Part shown: one piece after another, positions 36,401 to 47,925 of the stretch
Layout of the letters: each line of letters begins with the position of its first letter
Position numbering within the stretch: the first letter of the stretch is position 1
DNA from: Aphanomyces cochlioides
Taxonomy: Eukaryota; Oomycota; Saprolegniomycetes; Saprolegniales; Verrucalvaceae
Direction: 5' to 3'
NCBI GenBank assembly: GCA_019828595.1
Contig: JAHQRK010000016.1
Coordinates: 1,798,001-1,862,000, forward strand
DNA length: 64,000 bases
Made by a program: the position numbers and the translations under genes
The notes under the pieces: generated by a model
Told to the model about the DNA's origin: nothing
The model's input: the letters and a program-made list of their open reading frames with translations, nothing else
Databases searched by the model: none

Positions 36401-39400
36401 TAGCAACCTTTATCAGGCTCGTTCGGCCTGCGCGGATCTGATGAAATCAATTTTAGAAGTCCCCAAAAATGCGAACGAAGCGAGTATAAAATTCCAAAGA
36501 TCTCTTTACAACGTGATCGACAACGTCGAATCTGTCATGGGGTGCCTGAAGAAAGTCCTGTCCAAGCAAGAACACCTCGTCAAACTATTGAATGACACTC
36601 CACTGAAGCCAAACTCATTCTTCTTCCCAGGAGATGCACAACATTACGCAAGCTCGCAGCTACAGCGGATAGTGAATGATCAAACTGCCATCGATATCGT
36701 GTCTCGTGCATACCAGCTCTTAACCGTTGACAATTTTGACGCTGAGCCACGGTCTGCTGAGGGTCAACGCCGTCTACGCTTCTTTACCAATTCTCTCTTC
36801 ATGGAAATGCCAGAGGCCAAACCTATTAGTCAAATGCACTCCTTCTCCATTTCAACGCCTTATTTCAATGAAATAGTTCTATACTCAGTCAAAGAACTCA
36901 CTGCTGAAAACGATGACTCGATAAAACTGCTCTATTACTTGCAAACGATTGATCCGTATGAGTGGGAAAACTTCGTGGAACGTATAAATGTGAAAGACAT
37001 GCATGAAGCTCTGAAGAAGTATCCCGAGGAAGTTCAGCTATGGGCATCATATCGTGGTCAAACTCTGTCACGTACTGTTCGCGGTATGATGTACAATGAA
37101 GAGGCAATCAGATTTTTGTACTGGCTGGAAATTGGGGAGAATGAACCAATGCATCTTCCTGGATGTGCGTGTAACCGCTGCAATAAGTTGGATGAAATGG
37201 TGGCCTTGAAGTTCAATTACATTTGCTCCTGTCAGATTTATGGGAAAATGAAAGATGAACAACGTCAACAAGCGCAAGACATTGACTTTCTGTTGATGAA
37301 ACACCCGGGCCTACGTGTCGCTTACGTCGATGGACCAAAGAAAGTTAAGGATGGCCCTCCAAAATATTTCTCTGTATTGATTCGTGGTCAAGGAGACAAA
37401 ATTGTTGAAGTGTATCGCGTGGAACTTCCCGGTGACCCGATGATCGGTGAAGGCAAACCTGAGAATCAAAATCATGCCATTATATTTTCGCGTGGAGAAA
37501 TGCTGCAATGTATTGATATGAACCAAGACGGTTATCTTGAAGAATGCTTGAAAATGCCGAACTTGTTGGCCACTGTTGATCGCAAAGAGCATGCCAAAAA
37601 CCCTTTAACAATTATTGGCTTTCGGGAGTATGTTTTTACTGGAGCCGTGTCCAACCTGGCTAGCTTTATGCAAATTCAAGAATTATCCTTCGTGTCCCTG
37701 GGTCAACGTATGCTTGCATTATTCCATGTTCGACAACACTATGGTCACCCTGATATATTTGACAAGCTGTTTGCAATGACTACTGGTGGAACAGCCAAAG
37801 CGTCGAAAGGTGTGAACTTATCGGAAGATATCTTTGCTGGTTTTAATACTACCTTGCGCGGTGGACGTGTTTCACATGAAGAATTTATTCAAGTTGGTAA
37901 AGGGCGTGATGTTGGTATGCAACAGCTTGCTCTTTTTGAAGCGAAGTTGTCATCGGGCGCCGGGGAATGTGTAATCTCGCGTGATGCGTCTCGTATGGGC
38001 AGTCGTCTCGACTTTTGGCGTCTGAACTCTTGGTTCTATGGCAACCTGGGGTGGTACTTCACTCAGACAATGACTGTATTCGGCATCTACGCATTCATTT
38101 ACGGCAAAGTTTACTTTGCTTTGAGTGGTCTTGACGAGTTCTTTCTTCAGTCTGGTCGTCTTGGAATTGGCGGTGTATTGAACACGTCATGGGCATTTCA
38201 ATTCGGATTTTTGCTTGTTGTTCCTGTCATCGCTGTTGTTGGTGTTGAACAAGGTTTTCGTCATGGATTTTCATACCTTATCTGGAATGTGCTCACATTG
38301 GGTCCTTTATTCTTCACCTTCCAAATGGGCAATCGTATGAATTACTTTGATCGTACGCTGATTCACGGTGGTGCTAAATACCGTGCGACTGGCCGTGGCT
38401 TTACGATCAAGCACGAGAAGTTTGCTGAACTATTCCGCTTTTACGCTTTCAGCCACTTCTATCGTGGGGTCGAGTTGGTATTTCTTTTGCTGCTTTTTGC
38501 TGGATACGGAACTTTTTCGTGGTGCAACTGCTCATGGCGTCTTGATCAAACGTTCTACAATAACATTGAACCTTTACCAGATGAGTGGAGAACGCGATGC
38601 TACAACAATTTCTACCAAAATTGCGTTCTTCCAACAAATCAAAACTATGGCATTATGAGTTTCTCACTTTGGATCATTGCTGGTACATGGTTGTGGGCGC
38701 CTTTCTTTTTTAATCCAAGTGGGTTGGATTGGGATAAATGTATTGACGATTACAATGATTGGCAAAATTGGCTACAGACAAAGAACGATTCATCTGAGAG
38801 TTGGTTCGGATGGTGGTCGAATGAATTGGAATATTTGGAGCATTCTAGCACAAGCGCCAAACTTGTCCAGTTCTTGAGAAAGTGCAGATTTTTGCTCGTT
38901 GCGATTGGCATTTATCTCCAACTCATGTACCGTTTGTTTTATAAGAATCAAAATAAGTTGATTGTCCGTGACATGAAAAATCAGCTTATGGAAACGTTGA
39001 AGCCTTACATCATTGTCGGTGCTCTTTTTGTTCTCATGATTTTGCTTGTTTGCTGCGGTTATTGTGCAAGTCGGTTTTCGAAGCGCAGTCAAATGAAGCA
39101 GAAAAAGTTGCGCAAAATCAAATTCAACATCAGTTTTTGCGTCTTGGTCATAGTCATGTTTTCATTCCTATACTTGTCCTTCCGGGACTTGTTTGAAATC
39201 TTTCTCATAGTCGTCCTCTCGGTGTATTGGTTTGTCCAATATTCAATTGTTCGCTTGAAGTCAAATCACATTGTGATTCTTTCTCTTGCCAAGAGTTACG
39301 ACCGTGCTGTCGGCTGGATCGTGTTTGGTCCCATTCTCTTCATTGCGATGTTTATGCCATTCATTTCGTCGTTCCAACAGCGCGTGATGTTTAACAGCGC

Positions 39401-39503
39401 TTTCACGTCTGGTCTGGAAGTTTCAAAGCTGTTTTCGCATGATGTTGCCCCTGCCCACACAGTCAAAGCTAAGCGATCCAAAAAGAAGAAGCGAGAGGAG
39501 TAA
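33442..39503 (+). CDS. Callose/beta-1,3-glucan synthase (GT48), copy 2
   Basis: This is a tandem paralog of the preceding gene in the same orientation, about 2,006 residues from exons 33442-33827 and 33869-39503. The intron (41 nt) is at the homologous place and in the same phase as in copy 1. The MIT-like N-terminus (LCDEGMALVNESV ... NNKMLRYVKMIKTQ), FFLIWGEAGNFRQTPELLC, SYRGQTLSRTVRGMMYNEE, GEGKPENQNHAIIFSRGE, MNQDGYLEECLKMPNLL, GVNLSEDIFAGFNTTLRGG, QVGKGRDVGMQQ and RATGRGF are all intact. The catalytic half is nearly identical to copy 1, whereas the extracellular Cys-rich loop, the lysine linker after the first membrane block (KKKGKKDKGKKKGAKEE) and the C-terminus have diverged. Both copies appear functional. 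Confidence 0.96.
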
Positions 39504-39556
39504 ACGAGAGACAGTTTTTACGTAATCTTCATAACAACTAGATTTGATCTTCATGA

Positions 39557-40247
39557 AATATACTACTCTGGTCCGAAATAATTGTCACATTTGACTTTTT
39601 AGTGGAGTTTCGTTGGTCCTCTTTGAGGAATTCTACATTTGATTGGTGCAAATGAAATTGCTTTATCTCCTCTTTGATTGGATATATTTATTCAGGCGAA
39701 ATTCATTGCCATGCAGGAGAAACAATGCCTCAAAGTTTGCCCTCTGATTCAAATTACAGAAAATCTTCCGCCAGTGAATCAAATCGCAATGAAACGCGGT
39801 CCCACCGCACACACAAATAGATCACTTAGTCTCCGATATATTAACGGTATTTTTGAGAGACTATCGATCTAGATGCTCAAATTCGATGCTCACAACTCAA
39901 ACCGAATGGTCTGGCTCTAAGGCCCTTTTCCGGCGACCCTGTGAGCTCCTGCGTCCGTCCACGCATCACTGGAACATATTGAATAAGTTTGTATGCATTT
40001 GCAGGACCAAATATGGCGCCTAGAGACGTGAGCAAAACTAAATGTGATGAGGTCTCCAATATCATTAGGTCATATGTATATTTACTATTTTGTATGCTAA
40101 TTTTATCTTTTATGAATAATACTTTAATATAAATATGTTAAAATTTGATAAATTCTTCAAACTGTTTCATACCAAAACCTAGTTAACAAGAATTGAACCC
40201 CCAAAAATATGCAATATGACAATTATTTCGGACCAGAGTAGTATATT
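39557..40247. mobile_element. Non-autonomous Tc1/mariner-like element
   Basis: A 31-bp sequence at 39557-39587 (containing CTACTCTGGTCCGAAATAAT) is repeated as an exact reverse complement at 40217-40247. The outer bases read TATA|CTACTC and GAGTAG|TATA, consistent with a TA target duplication. The 0.7-kb interior has no transposase frame and is AT-rich toward the right end. Ends with CTGGTCCGAAA... are typical in style of Tc1/mariner/pogo elements (inference). It fills the space between copy 2 of the glucan synthase and the HAD-type gene. Confidence 0.7.
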
Positions 40248-40344
40248 GTATGTGAAGGTGTTTTGAATACTGCATGTTGCTGATTTGGCGACACAGTTTA
40301 TGCTGGAAGGGTCACAGTTGGATTTTAGATTCGCCGGTTAATTC

Positions 40345-40354
40345 TTATCCGGAT
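40345..40354. promoter_or_regulatory. TCCGGA-cored palindromic motif
   Basis: TTATCCGGAT ends about 30 bp before the proposed ATG (40384) of the HAD-type gene. It is one of the recurrent copies of this motif. Confidence 0.3.
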
Positions 40355-40383
40355 TGGAAGTTCAGTGCACATTCCGTTGGGAC

Positions 40384-41130
40384 ATGGAGTATTTTGAACG
40401 AAGGTTCATTGCTCCCAGTGTCGAAACCAATCCATTCAGTGCGATTGCCCAAATGTCTCCTCTGTGTCAAGCGGATGGCGAGAGAACTATTGCTGTCTTT
40501 GACTGGGATGACACTTTGTGCCCAAGCTCGTGGCTGAACGCGCAAGGGCTACTTCCACTTTACAGAGGACATGTCGTGCCTCTAAATAGTATGGTTCGGC
40601 AAGTGTTATCAGCATTGGAAGAACGAATCTTTGCTCTCCTGACGAAGGCAATGTCTTATGGACCTGTATTTGTTGTCACTGCCGCGGAGAAAGGATGGGT
40701 CGAAGCTGCATCCACCATGTACATGCCAACGATTAGCGCCTTATTCAAGAAATCGAACGATGTCCATGTCGTATCGGCTCGAAGTTGGTTTGAGACGACA
40801 TTTGGATGTGGTGGAGATGCGCGACATTGGAAGATTGAAGTGCTCGGATTGATTGCATCAAAATGCTTTGGCAACCGCTACGGTTTTGGTTCGTTCAACC
40901 TTATCTCCGTTGGCGATTCGCTAGCTGAGCGAGATGCTTGTCACGCTGCTGTAAGTGCTATCCCCGAAACTGTGCTTTTTGCTAAATCGTTGACCTTCAT
41001 CGAGTATCCCGATGCGCATGAGATTTTGCAGCAGATCGATCTTGCTTGCTCTTACTTTGATCACATGTGTGCATGGAACAATCATTTAGATTTACGAATA
41101 ACTCGCGACCAACTCCATGCATTACACTAG
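40384..41130 (+). CDS. HAD-superfamily hydrolase-like protein
   Basis: The 248-residue protein starts MEYFERRFIAPS. It carries HAD motif I as VFDWDDTLCPS (two aspartates of DxDxT), a motif II-like Ser/Thr in VFVVTAAEKGWVEA, and a motif IV-like SVGDSLAERDA near the C-terminus. This arrangement fits the small HAD-like phosphatase group found in oomycetes and other protists. The substrate cannot be predicted. The gene is a single exon. It converges on CENP-C with a 10-bp gap, and its promoter lies next to the right end of the transposon-like element. Confidence 0.75.
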   Translation: MEYFERRFIAPSVETNPFSAIAQMSPLCQADGERTIAVFDWDDTLCPSSWLNAQGLLPLYRGHVVPLNSMVRQVLSALEERIFALLTKAMSYGPVFVVTAAEKGWVEAASTMYMPTISALFKKSNDVHVVSARSWFETTFGCGGDARHWKIEVLGLIASKCFGNRYGFGSFNLISVGDSLAERDACHAAVSAIPETVLFAKSLTFIEYPDAHEILQQIDLACSYFDHMCAWNNHLDLRITRDQLHALH

Positions 41131-41140
41131 ATTATCTATT

Positions 41141-44100
41141 TTAATTTACGCGAGGTTTCTTCTTTCCACTCGATACCGCAGCTAATTGTTGGCGTGTCGG
41201 CTTGAGGATCATAAACCTGACTTCCGCTTCCACAGTCTTCGAGTGATTTCGCAAAAAGTATGCATTTTCAGGCGGCACAAAATACTCATCCCCAGGGCTC
41301 AACAAGTACCGCTGAGCAGTTTCTTCGTCATATACCCCTTCAGACGGATGTCCGTAAGCAACCTCCAGAGAACCAGGTTGGCAAGACATGACAACAAATA
41401 CTTGAGTGCAATTACCCACACTCTCTGGTTGCTTGACAGCCTGAGGAGGAAGAACCAACCTTCCTGAAATCCAAGTTGGCAACGCAGGTCCCCCAGGAAG
41501 GTTGAACGTTTGACCAGCATAACCACATGGATAGTCGTCAACGCCAGGCAATGCATATATTTCAGAGGCTTTGTTGCGGCCAATCATGCGCATTTTGGTG
41601 CTTTTGTTAGTCAGTTCATCCCATAATTCACCGCTGTCCGTAGCCAAATAGGAAAATTCTGACGGTAACTCATTCAGAGGAAATGGTGTGGATTTCGATT
41701 TGCCTTGCTTGTGCTGACGCTTCACAGGTGTGGAGGTACCCGCACGTTCAATATGAGAAATAGTTGGCAAAATGAGTCCCACGCCACTTTGCCGTCTTTC
41801 ATACACCGGCCGTTCACATTTGTACCATTCCAGAGGTTTGATGCAACGGCGCTTGGAACGTCGAACTCCACCTAAAATGTGTTTGGCGTCAACTTTACAT
41901 GCCCAGCGCAGTGAATACCTGAGTCACTGTCAGAAGCGTCACGCAAAACGTCTCCCGCATGACTTAAAACCGTGATATTATTCTCAGCTTCCGAATCCGA
42001 TCCCATTCGCGATCGGTCAGTCAAAGCAAACGAGGACTCGTCTTCATACGACTCCCGAATTTTCTTTCTTGGTTTGGTCTTCGTGTTCTTGGGTTTTTTA
42101 ATGGGTGACTCATTGACATCAACCGACTCAACATATTTTGTTTTGACCTTCTTGGTTACTGGATCCTTTGTTTTTTGTTTTGTCATGGTTTTCTTGACAG
42201 TAGGCGGTGGCGTGCCAATTGAATGATCTGGCATGTACTTGAATATTTGTGGGTTGGAACTACGTACTTTCAGTCGGTGAAATTGGAGAGAGGTTGCCTT
42301 GAAATGGATCTCTATCGTCCTCTGGCATCCCAAATTCAAAGTCATCCTCAGTCGCAACACGCTTTTCACCTTCATTTCGAGCATTGTTAGAAAAGAGAAT
42401 CACCTGGGAACCTACTATTACAACTCTGACCCTTCTTTGGAGATGATTGACCAAGTTCTTTGAGATATCCTAGCAATGCGATGGTGTCAGTTTGTGTATA
42501 CTGAAAAGATTTTACTTTGCAGACCCTTTTCTTTCGGTGGTGTGGCAATATATGATAAGCGTACTTCATTCACTGCATCGGATGCAAAGGATTCTAGCCA
42601 GATTAGAAATATTGTGTTTGTGATCAACCATTTACCTCTGTTGATAGGAGATGGAGGTGAAGGAATAGACGACGGGGGTGGGCTGTCCTCTTGATTGAAA
42701 CTAACCCCCGAGACAGAGTCTTGACGCTTATCCAAGTCTGGAGATGATGTTTTATGACGATTGGGTTGTCGTTCACGCTTGTCATCATGTTTAGCTCGTG
42801 TTCCAAGGACTATAGGGAATCGTAAGCCGTGGATAAGTTTATCTTCGAAACCTTGTTTAGCCATTACCGAAGGATAATTCTTTTCTTCAGGACTATTTGA
42901 CTTTTCCCTTCGCCCAGGCGACGATTCTACTTCGATTCGAGAGGAAATATAAACAAGAATCCTACGTCGTCCATTCGAAAATGGAGACAACATCCCGCCT
43001 GAGATGCGGTTATTTCTCGCAGATGGCTTCATGGGAGATCCTAGTGCGCGTTTGAAGAAAACACTCCGACATATCGGTTACCTCTTGCAATCGGAGAAGT
43101 TGTATGTGAGAGTGGAGTATTGACAGGAGAGACAGCGTCTGGAGAGCAAAGTAAGTCACAAATGGGTCATTGTATCAACCTCGACTTTTCACAGTTGAAG
43201 CTGGAGAAGACACGTCGCTGAACGAGAAAACTGATTGTTGTTCTCGGACTTCCGGCGTTTGATCTATGATTCTTGAGATTGGTCAAGACGCACAAACTTA
43301 CTTGCAGACAAGGATTCCTTATGTGTATTCGAGGTGGATACAGTCGAAGGCTGTGTGATCACTAGGCACGAATTAGGTGTGCATTTCCAAACACATGACA
43401 ACTCGTTGAAGGAAATTTCGATCGTCTAGCGAAAGGTGGAGTTGTGGTTGTCAAAGACACAGATGGATGTTCTGCAGCCACATCTAATAGTCAATATCAC
43501 GCAGTTCTATTGTGTCGAAACGCTACCGGCATCAGCAGAAGGAATGTTTTCGATTGAAGGAGCAGCATTTCCAAAACCTTGTCCTAAAATATTTGATGTT
43601 TCAAGGTTGCATGTGATGAAGTTACTCCGTTGACGACGATTCAGGTGAGTATGCTTCTTAGTAGAATGTGGAGCGGCGTTTTCACGAGTGTCCTTGTTCT
43701 TTGATGCACTGAACTGAAAGCTGGTTTCGATCCCAAGATCGCTTGTGGACGAATCTGACGATTATTTTCATTGTTGAATTGACGACAGAACACAATACCG
43801 TTAGTCGAGGAATCAGCTTGGACCCAAAATTCATGTTCATCCTCAAAACCATCGGAATTTCTTCTGGCCTCAGGCACTTGTTCGTTGGTCTTTCTTGGCG
43901 TGCGCTGGGGTGTATGTTGAATTGAAGGTTTCAGCAGCAAAGTAGTTTGTTTGACAGGTTCCTTGGCTTTTCCCAGCCCTGTGCGTGATCGCTGGATTTG
44001 GACATCTACAGCATACAATGTCCATGACGACAGTTTTACAAATCACACTGACCATTGTCAGTTGCGTCGTCTTCCCAAAAGTCGTCTGGATCCTCAAAGC

Positions 44101-44231
44101 CATTTGAGTCCCGACGAACATCAGCTCGAACAACGACTCCCGATCGCCTGTTAATCATGTACGCATGAAGAAAAGCATGTTAGAGCTTCTTACCGTCCTA
44201 CAGTCGGCAACTTGGCGAGCACAGCCGACAT
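41141..44231 (-). CDS. CENP-C/Mif2-type kinetochore protein
   Basis: CENP-C binds centromeric nucleosomes and builds the inner kinetochore. Two diagnostic parts are visible. The CENP-C motif GVRRSKRRCIKPLEWYKC is at about 41815-41871 and is joined to the previous exon across a 48-nt intron. The C-terminal cupin dimerisation domain (GRLVLPPQAVKQPES, LEVAYGHP, LLSPGDEYFVPPENAYFLRN, VRFMILKP) runs to the stop. The N-terminal exon starts MSAVLAKLPTVGR at 44231. A phenylalanine-tryptophan motif occurs twice upstream: RRDSNGFEDPDDFW and RRNSDGFEDEHEFW, each preceded by a basic, disordered stretch. The middle is long, low-complexity and Ser/Lys/Pro-rich, with many short introns that I did not all resolve. 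Other CENP-C proteins also have this disordered design. Confidence 0.85.
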
Positions 44232-44293
44232 TCCGCAGGCACTTCTTTTTGAAATTTGAAATTCAATTTTGTCCTTTCAAAACTCTGATTTTT

Positions 44294-44319
44294 TATTCTA
44301 TATTTTTAAATATAGAATA
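44294..44319. repeat. Perfect 12-bp AT-rich inverted repeat
   Basis: TATTCTATATTT (44294-44305) is followed after 2 nt by its exact reverse complement (44308-44319). It lies about 60 bp upstream of the CENP-C start and just outside the neighbouring MITE-like element, so it may be regulatory or a fragment of mobile DNA. Confidence 0.6.
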
Positions 44320-44342
44320 AAATGCATTTTAAAAAATACATT

Positions 44343-44714
44343 TAAGGGCCCGTCTGGATGCCAAATAAAAAATATTGTGAAAATTCGTTATGTGATATTT
44401 TGTATTTTGGTCAAAATAATACAAACCACGTATTATAATATCACGATAATTAAAATTTCGGACTGTCTGGATTCCCACGAAAATAAAATAATCATTGGGG
44501 AATTTGTGTGCATTATACGATATTGGGGAAAATATTCTACTTTGAGTAGAATATTATTTAATACATATTTGGCACGTTTTGAAATAAATTATTGCAATAA
44601 AATTTATGCAATATTTGGAAATCCAGACAGTGCATTATGCGATAATCAAAATTATGCAATAATTGATCAAAATATTGCGAATTATCTCAATAATAGGTGA
44701 TATCTAGACCCTAA
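44343..44714. mobile_element. PIF/Harbinger-like MITE
   Basis: A TAA direct repeat (44343-44345 and 44712-44714) brackets an AT-rich 366-bp unit that begins GGGCCCGTCTGGATGCC and ends TATCTAGACCC. The ends match imperfectly as inverted repeats. Inside, GACTGTCTGGATT (44461-44473) has a near-exact inverted partner AATCCAGACAGT (44620-44631), so the terminal motif is nested. The open frame that spans it reflects only its AT-rich composition. TAA duplication with GGG/CCC ends is typical of Tourist/PIF-Harbinger MITEs. Confidence 0.6.
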
Positions 44715-44892
44715 AATCTTTTGGCGCCTTTCGCAATCACAGCCAATAGCTAAGCTTCAGATTGTATGTAGCCAATCACGAAGGGGCTGAATGCTCACAA
44801 AATGCGAATATCGTCCAATTATTGAGGGATGGAGGTCTCTTTTCAATAATATTGAAAACACCCTGGAGCTTTCATCCCCTATATATTATATA

Positions 44893-45088
44893 GACGAACG
44901 GCAGTCAAATCTTGCGCATGAAAGTTAAAAATCCCTCTGAGAAGCTTTCATCCCCTATATAATATATTGGGATAATATAAAATAGGGATAATAATATATA
45001 GGGGTCATCCCCTATATAATATATAGGGGATGAAAGCTTCTCAGAGGGATTTTTAACTTTCATGCGCAAGATTTGACTGCCGTTCGTC
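44893..45088. repeat. Perfect 69-bp inverted repeat with 58-nt loop
   Basis: Arms 44893-44961 and 45020-45088 are exact reverse complements over all 69 bp. The inner edge of the right arm lies in a smaller palindrome, CCCCTATATA/TATATAGGGG, at 45009-45029. A third, partial copy of that palindrome (CCCCTATATATTATATAG) sits at 44877-44894, immediately outside the left arm. There is no coding potential. It lies between CENP-C and ABCE1. Confidence 0.9.
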
Positions 45089-45328
45089 ACGCAATGCTTT
45101 AAAGTAGATGGCTGTGCGTCGAGGGCCATTCGACTAACTTCTTCAATAGAGGGTTCCAGACAAAACAAACCTCATCCTTTCGAGTTTGACTTTATATAGT
45201 TGGACGCAAGACTATTAGCAATGGTAAGTAGTTTATAAGTGACGTGCCATGAAGCTCGCCCCATTGATGTTTGCTGGGAAAACTCTGTTGTTGCACTTTA
45301 GTTGTCCGCCGCATTCATTTATTTGAGA

Positions 45329-45358
45329 AATCCGGATTTGTAGAATTTATCCGGATAT
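45329..45358. promoter_or_regulatory. Pair of TCCGGA-cored palindromes upstream of ABCE1
   Basis: AATCCGGATTT (45329-45339) and TATCCGGATAT (45348-45358) lie 54-83 bp before the ABCE1 ATG, centred about 19 bp apart. Two copies so close to one start make this the best example of the recurrent motif. Confidence 0.4.
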
Positions 45359-45411
45359 ATGTGGTTGATGGTTTTGGCTGGTTGAGGAGTTTTTTTCTTG
45401 GCATCAGCAAA

Positions 45412-47653
45412 ATGTCCGACAAGTTGACCCGTATTGCTATCGTGAGTGCCGATAAGTGCAAGCCTAAGAAGTGTCGGCAAGAATGCAAAAAGTCATGCCC
45501 AGTCGTGCGCATGGGAAAGATATGCATTGAAGCCACAGGCAAGTCCAAGATTGCCTACATTTCGGAATCGGTGCGAATGGTTTGTCTTAGTTTGGAATGA
45601 CTTGTGCTGTAGCTTTGCATTGGTTGCGGTATTTGCGTCAAGAAGTGTCCTTTTGAAGCAATCAACATTATCAACTTGCCTAAGGTGAGTCAAGGAGGAA
45701 TGCGAGATCTAATTTGCACAGGATCTCGAAAACAACACTACCCATCGCTACGGTGCGAATACTTTCAAGTTGCATCGGTAGAATTCAAATGGCTGCATGT
45801 TTCACTTCTTCATTTTGTTCTGCATAGATTGCCCATGCCCCGTCCTGGTCAAGTGTTGGGTCTCGTCGGCACAAACGGTATTGGTAAATCTACCGCACTC
45901 AAGATTCTTGCCGGCAAATTGAAGCCTAACCTGGGTCGCTACGAATCCCCTCCTGAATGGCAAGAAATTTTGACTCATTTCCGTGGCTCGGAACTCCAAA
46001 ACTATTTCACAAAGATCTTGGAGGTTGAGCTGAAACTGTCTCTCAGTCTGTTGATTCGTCATCAACTAGGATAACTTGAAGGCCATTATCAAACCTCAGT
46101 TCGTCGACCGCATTCCTAAAGCTGTCAAGGGCCAAGTAAGTCACAGATTTGATGAAGGCGTCTGACATTTAGCTAGGTGGCGAACATTATTCGCGATCGT
46201 TGTGAAAAACCCGATATGTTGCAACACTACATGGGTGAATTGGATTTGCTTCACATTCAAGATCGTGACGTACGGACAAATTCTTAAGATTCGCCGACCT
46301 TACAATTATTATCTTTAGTTGGAAGTGTTGTCCGGCGGGGAATTGCAGCGTTTTGCTATCTGTTCCGTTGCAGTCCAAAAAGCCGACATTTACATGTTCG
46401 ACGAACCTTCCTCGTATTTGGATGTGCGTCAGCGTCTCAAGGCCGCTTTGGTTATCCGTTCGATGGTTGAAGGCAATCACTCCTCCTACTGCATTTGCGT
46501 CGAGCACGACTTGTGTGTGTTGGATTACTTGTCGGATTTCATCTGCGTCCTCTACGGTTCTCCCAGTGCTTACGGTGTCGTGACGATGCCTTTCAGTGTC
46601 CGAGAAGGTATCAATATTTTCTTGGCTGGCTTTGTTCCCACGGAAAATCTTCGGTATGCTCGACTCGATGACACTTTGTTCTAACTTGAGTATAGTTTCC
46701 GTCAAGAAGAATTAACGTTCAAGTTGGCTCAAACTGCCGAAGAAATGCATTCCAAAGATGACACGAGTGCCAACACCTACATTTATCCTAGCATGACTAA
46801 GACCATGGTTTCAACGAAGGACAACGAAACGACTCAATTCAAGCTCCACGTCGAAGGTGGCTCCTTTGTCAACTCAGAAATTGTCTGCATGTTGGGTGAG
46901 AACGGTACTGGCAAGACCACCTTCATTCGCATGTTGGCGAACCAGCTTAAATCGGATGAATTGGAAGCTGCCGAGGCCGCCGATGACCACTACGAGATTG
47001 CCAAGGCGTCTTTGCAGTACGATACTAACGTCGTGAGCTACAAACCCCAAAAGATTGCTCCCAAGTTCCAGGTTTGTTTTATGCAGGTCTTGTAATGTTC
47101 TAAATACATGCAACAGGGCAGCGTCCGTGCTTTGCTTCACAAGCGCATTCGTGATTCGTACATGCACCCTCAATTTATCACTGATGTGAGCAAACCGCTG
47201 AACTTGGACGACATCATTGACCAAGCTGTGCCTAACTTGTCTGGTGGTGAATTGCAGCGTGTGGCTATTGTTTTATGCTTGGGCAAGCCAGCCGACATTT
47301 ATTTGATTGATGAACCATCCGCGTATTTGGATTCCGAACAACGTATTATTGCATCCAAGGTGATCAAGCGATTCATTTTGCACGCCAAGAAGTCTGCTTT
47401 TGTTGTCGAGCACGATTTTATTATGGCGACGTATTTGGCTGACCGTGTGGTTGTTTACAAGGGTCAACCTGGTGTTGAATGTACCGCTCAATCTCCACAA
47501 AGTTTGTTGACGGGCATGAACATGTTTTTGAAGCAACTTGAAATTACGTTCCGACGCGATCCAACCAACTACCGTCCTCGTATCAACAAACTCAACTCGG
47601 TCAAGGACACGGAACAAAAGAGCTCGGGCAATTATTTCTTCATGGACGACTAA
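45412..47653 (+). CDS. ABCE1: ABCE1/Rli1 ribosome-recycling ATPase
   Basis: ABCE1 splits terminated ribosomes into subunits and takes part in initiation. The protein starts [20 protein letters not shown]. Its N-terminal iron-sulfur domain has [12 protein letters not shown] and [17 protein letters not shown]. The first ATPase has Walker [13 protein letters not shown] and signature [11 protein letters not shown] with the Walker B-like [11 protein letters not shown]. The second has [12 protein letters not shown] and [11 protein letters not shown] with [10 protein letters not shown]. About eight introns of 32-53 nt interrupt the gene, each joining in frame. The C-terminus ends [11 protein letters not shown], as is usual for the family. 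It is highly conserved and full length. Confidence 0.97.
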
Positions 47654-47925
47654 GTTTAAAGGCGTTGCGTGTCGTTGTAATCCAAAATCAATGACTTTTG
47701 ACATCTTCATTCTTTCTGGAGATGCTGAGACTAAAATGACATGCATTCTCAGGGCGATCTTTTCGAGAAACCTTTCAAAATAAATACTTCTATTGAAATA
47801 CTTACCCTACCCCGCATTTCAATCTGCAAGATCAAGTTGAAGTTTTCGGATAAAACTGTGTAATTTTATCGCGACACCAAAGAATACGCATTTGTCATTC
47901 TGCGTTTGGAGTTGTCAAGTACAAG

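Noticed and set aside
44269..44700. Plus-strand 143-codon frame
   Set aside because: It lies inside the AT-rich MITE and reflects composition only.
44905..45168. Minus-strand frame with repeated YYIGD segments
   Set aside because: It reads through the 69-bp inverted repeat; the protein repeats are a by-product of the palindrome.
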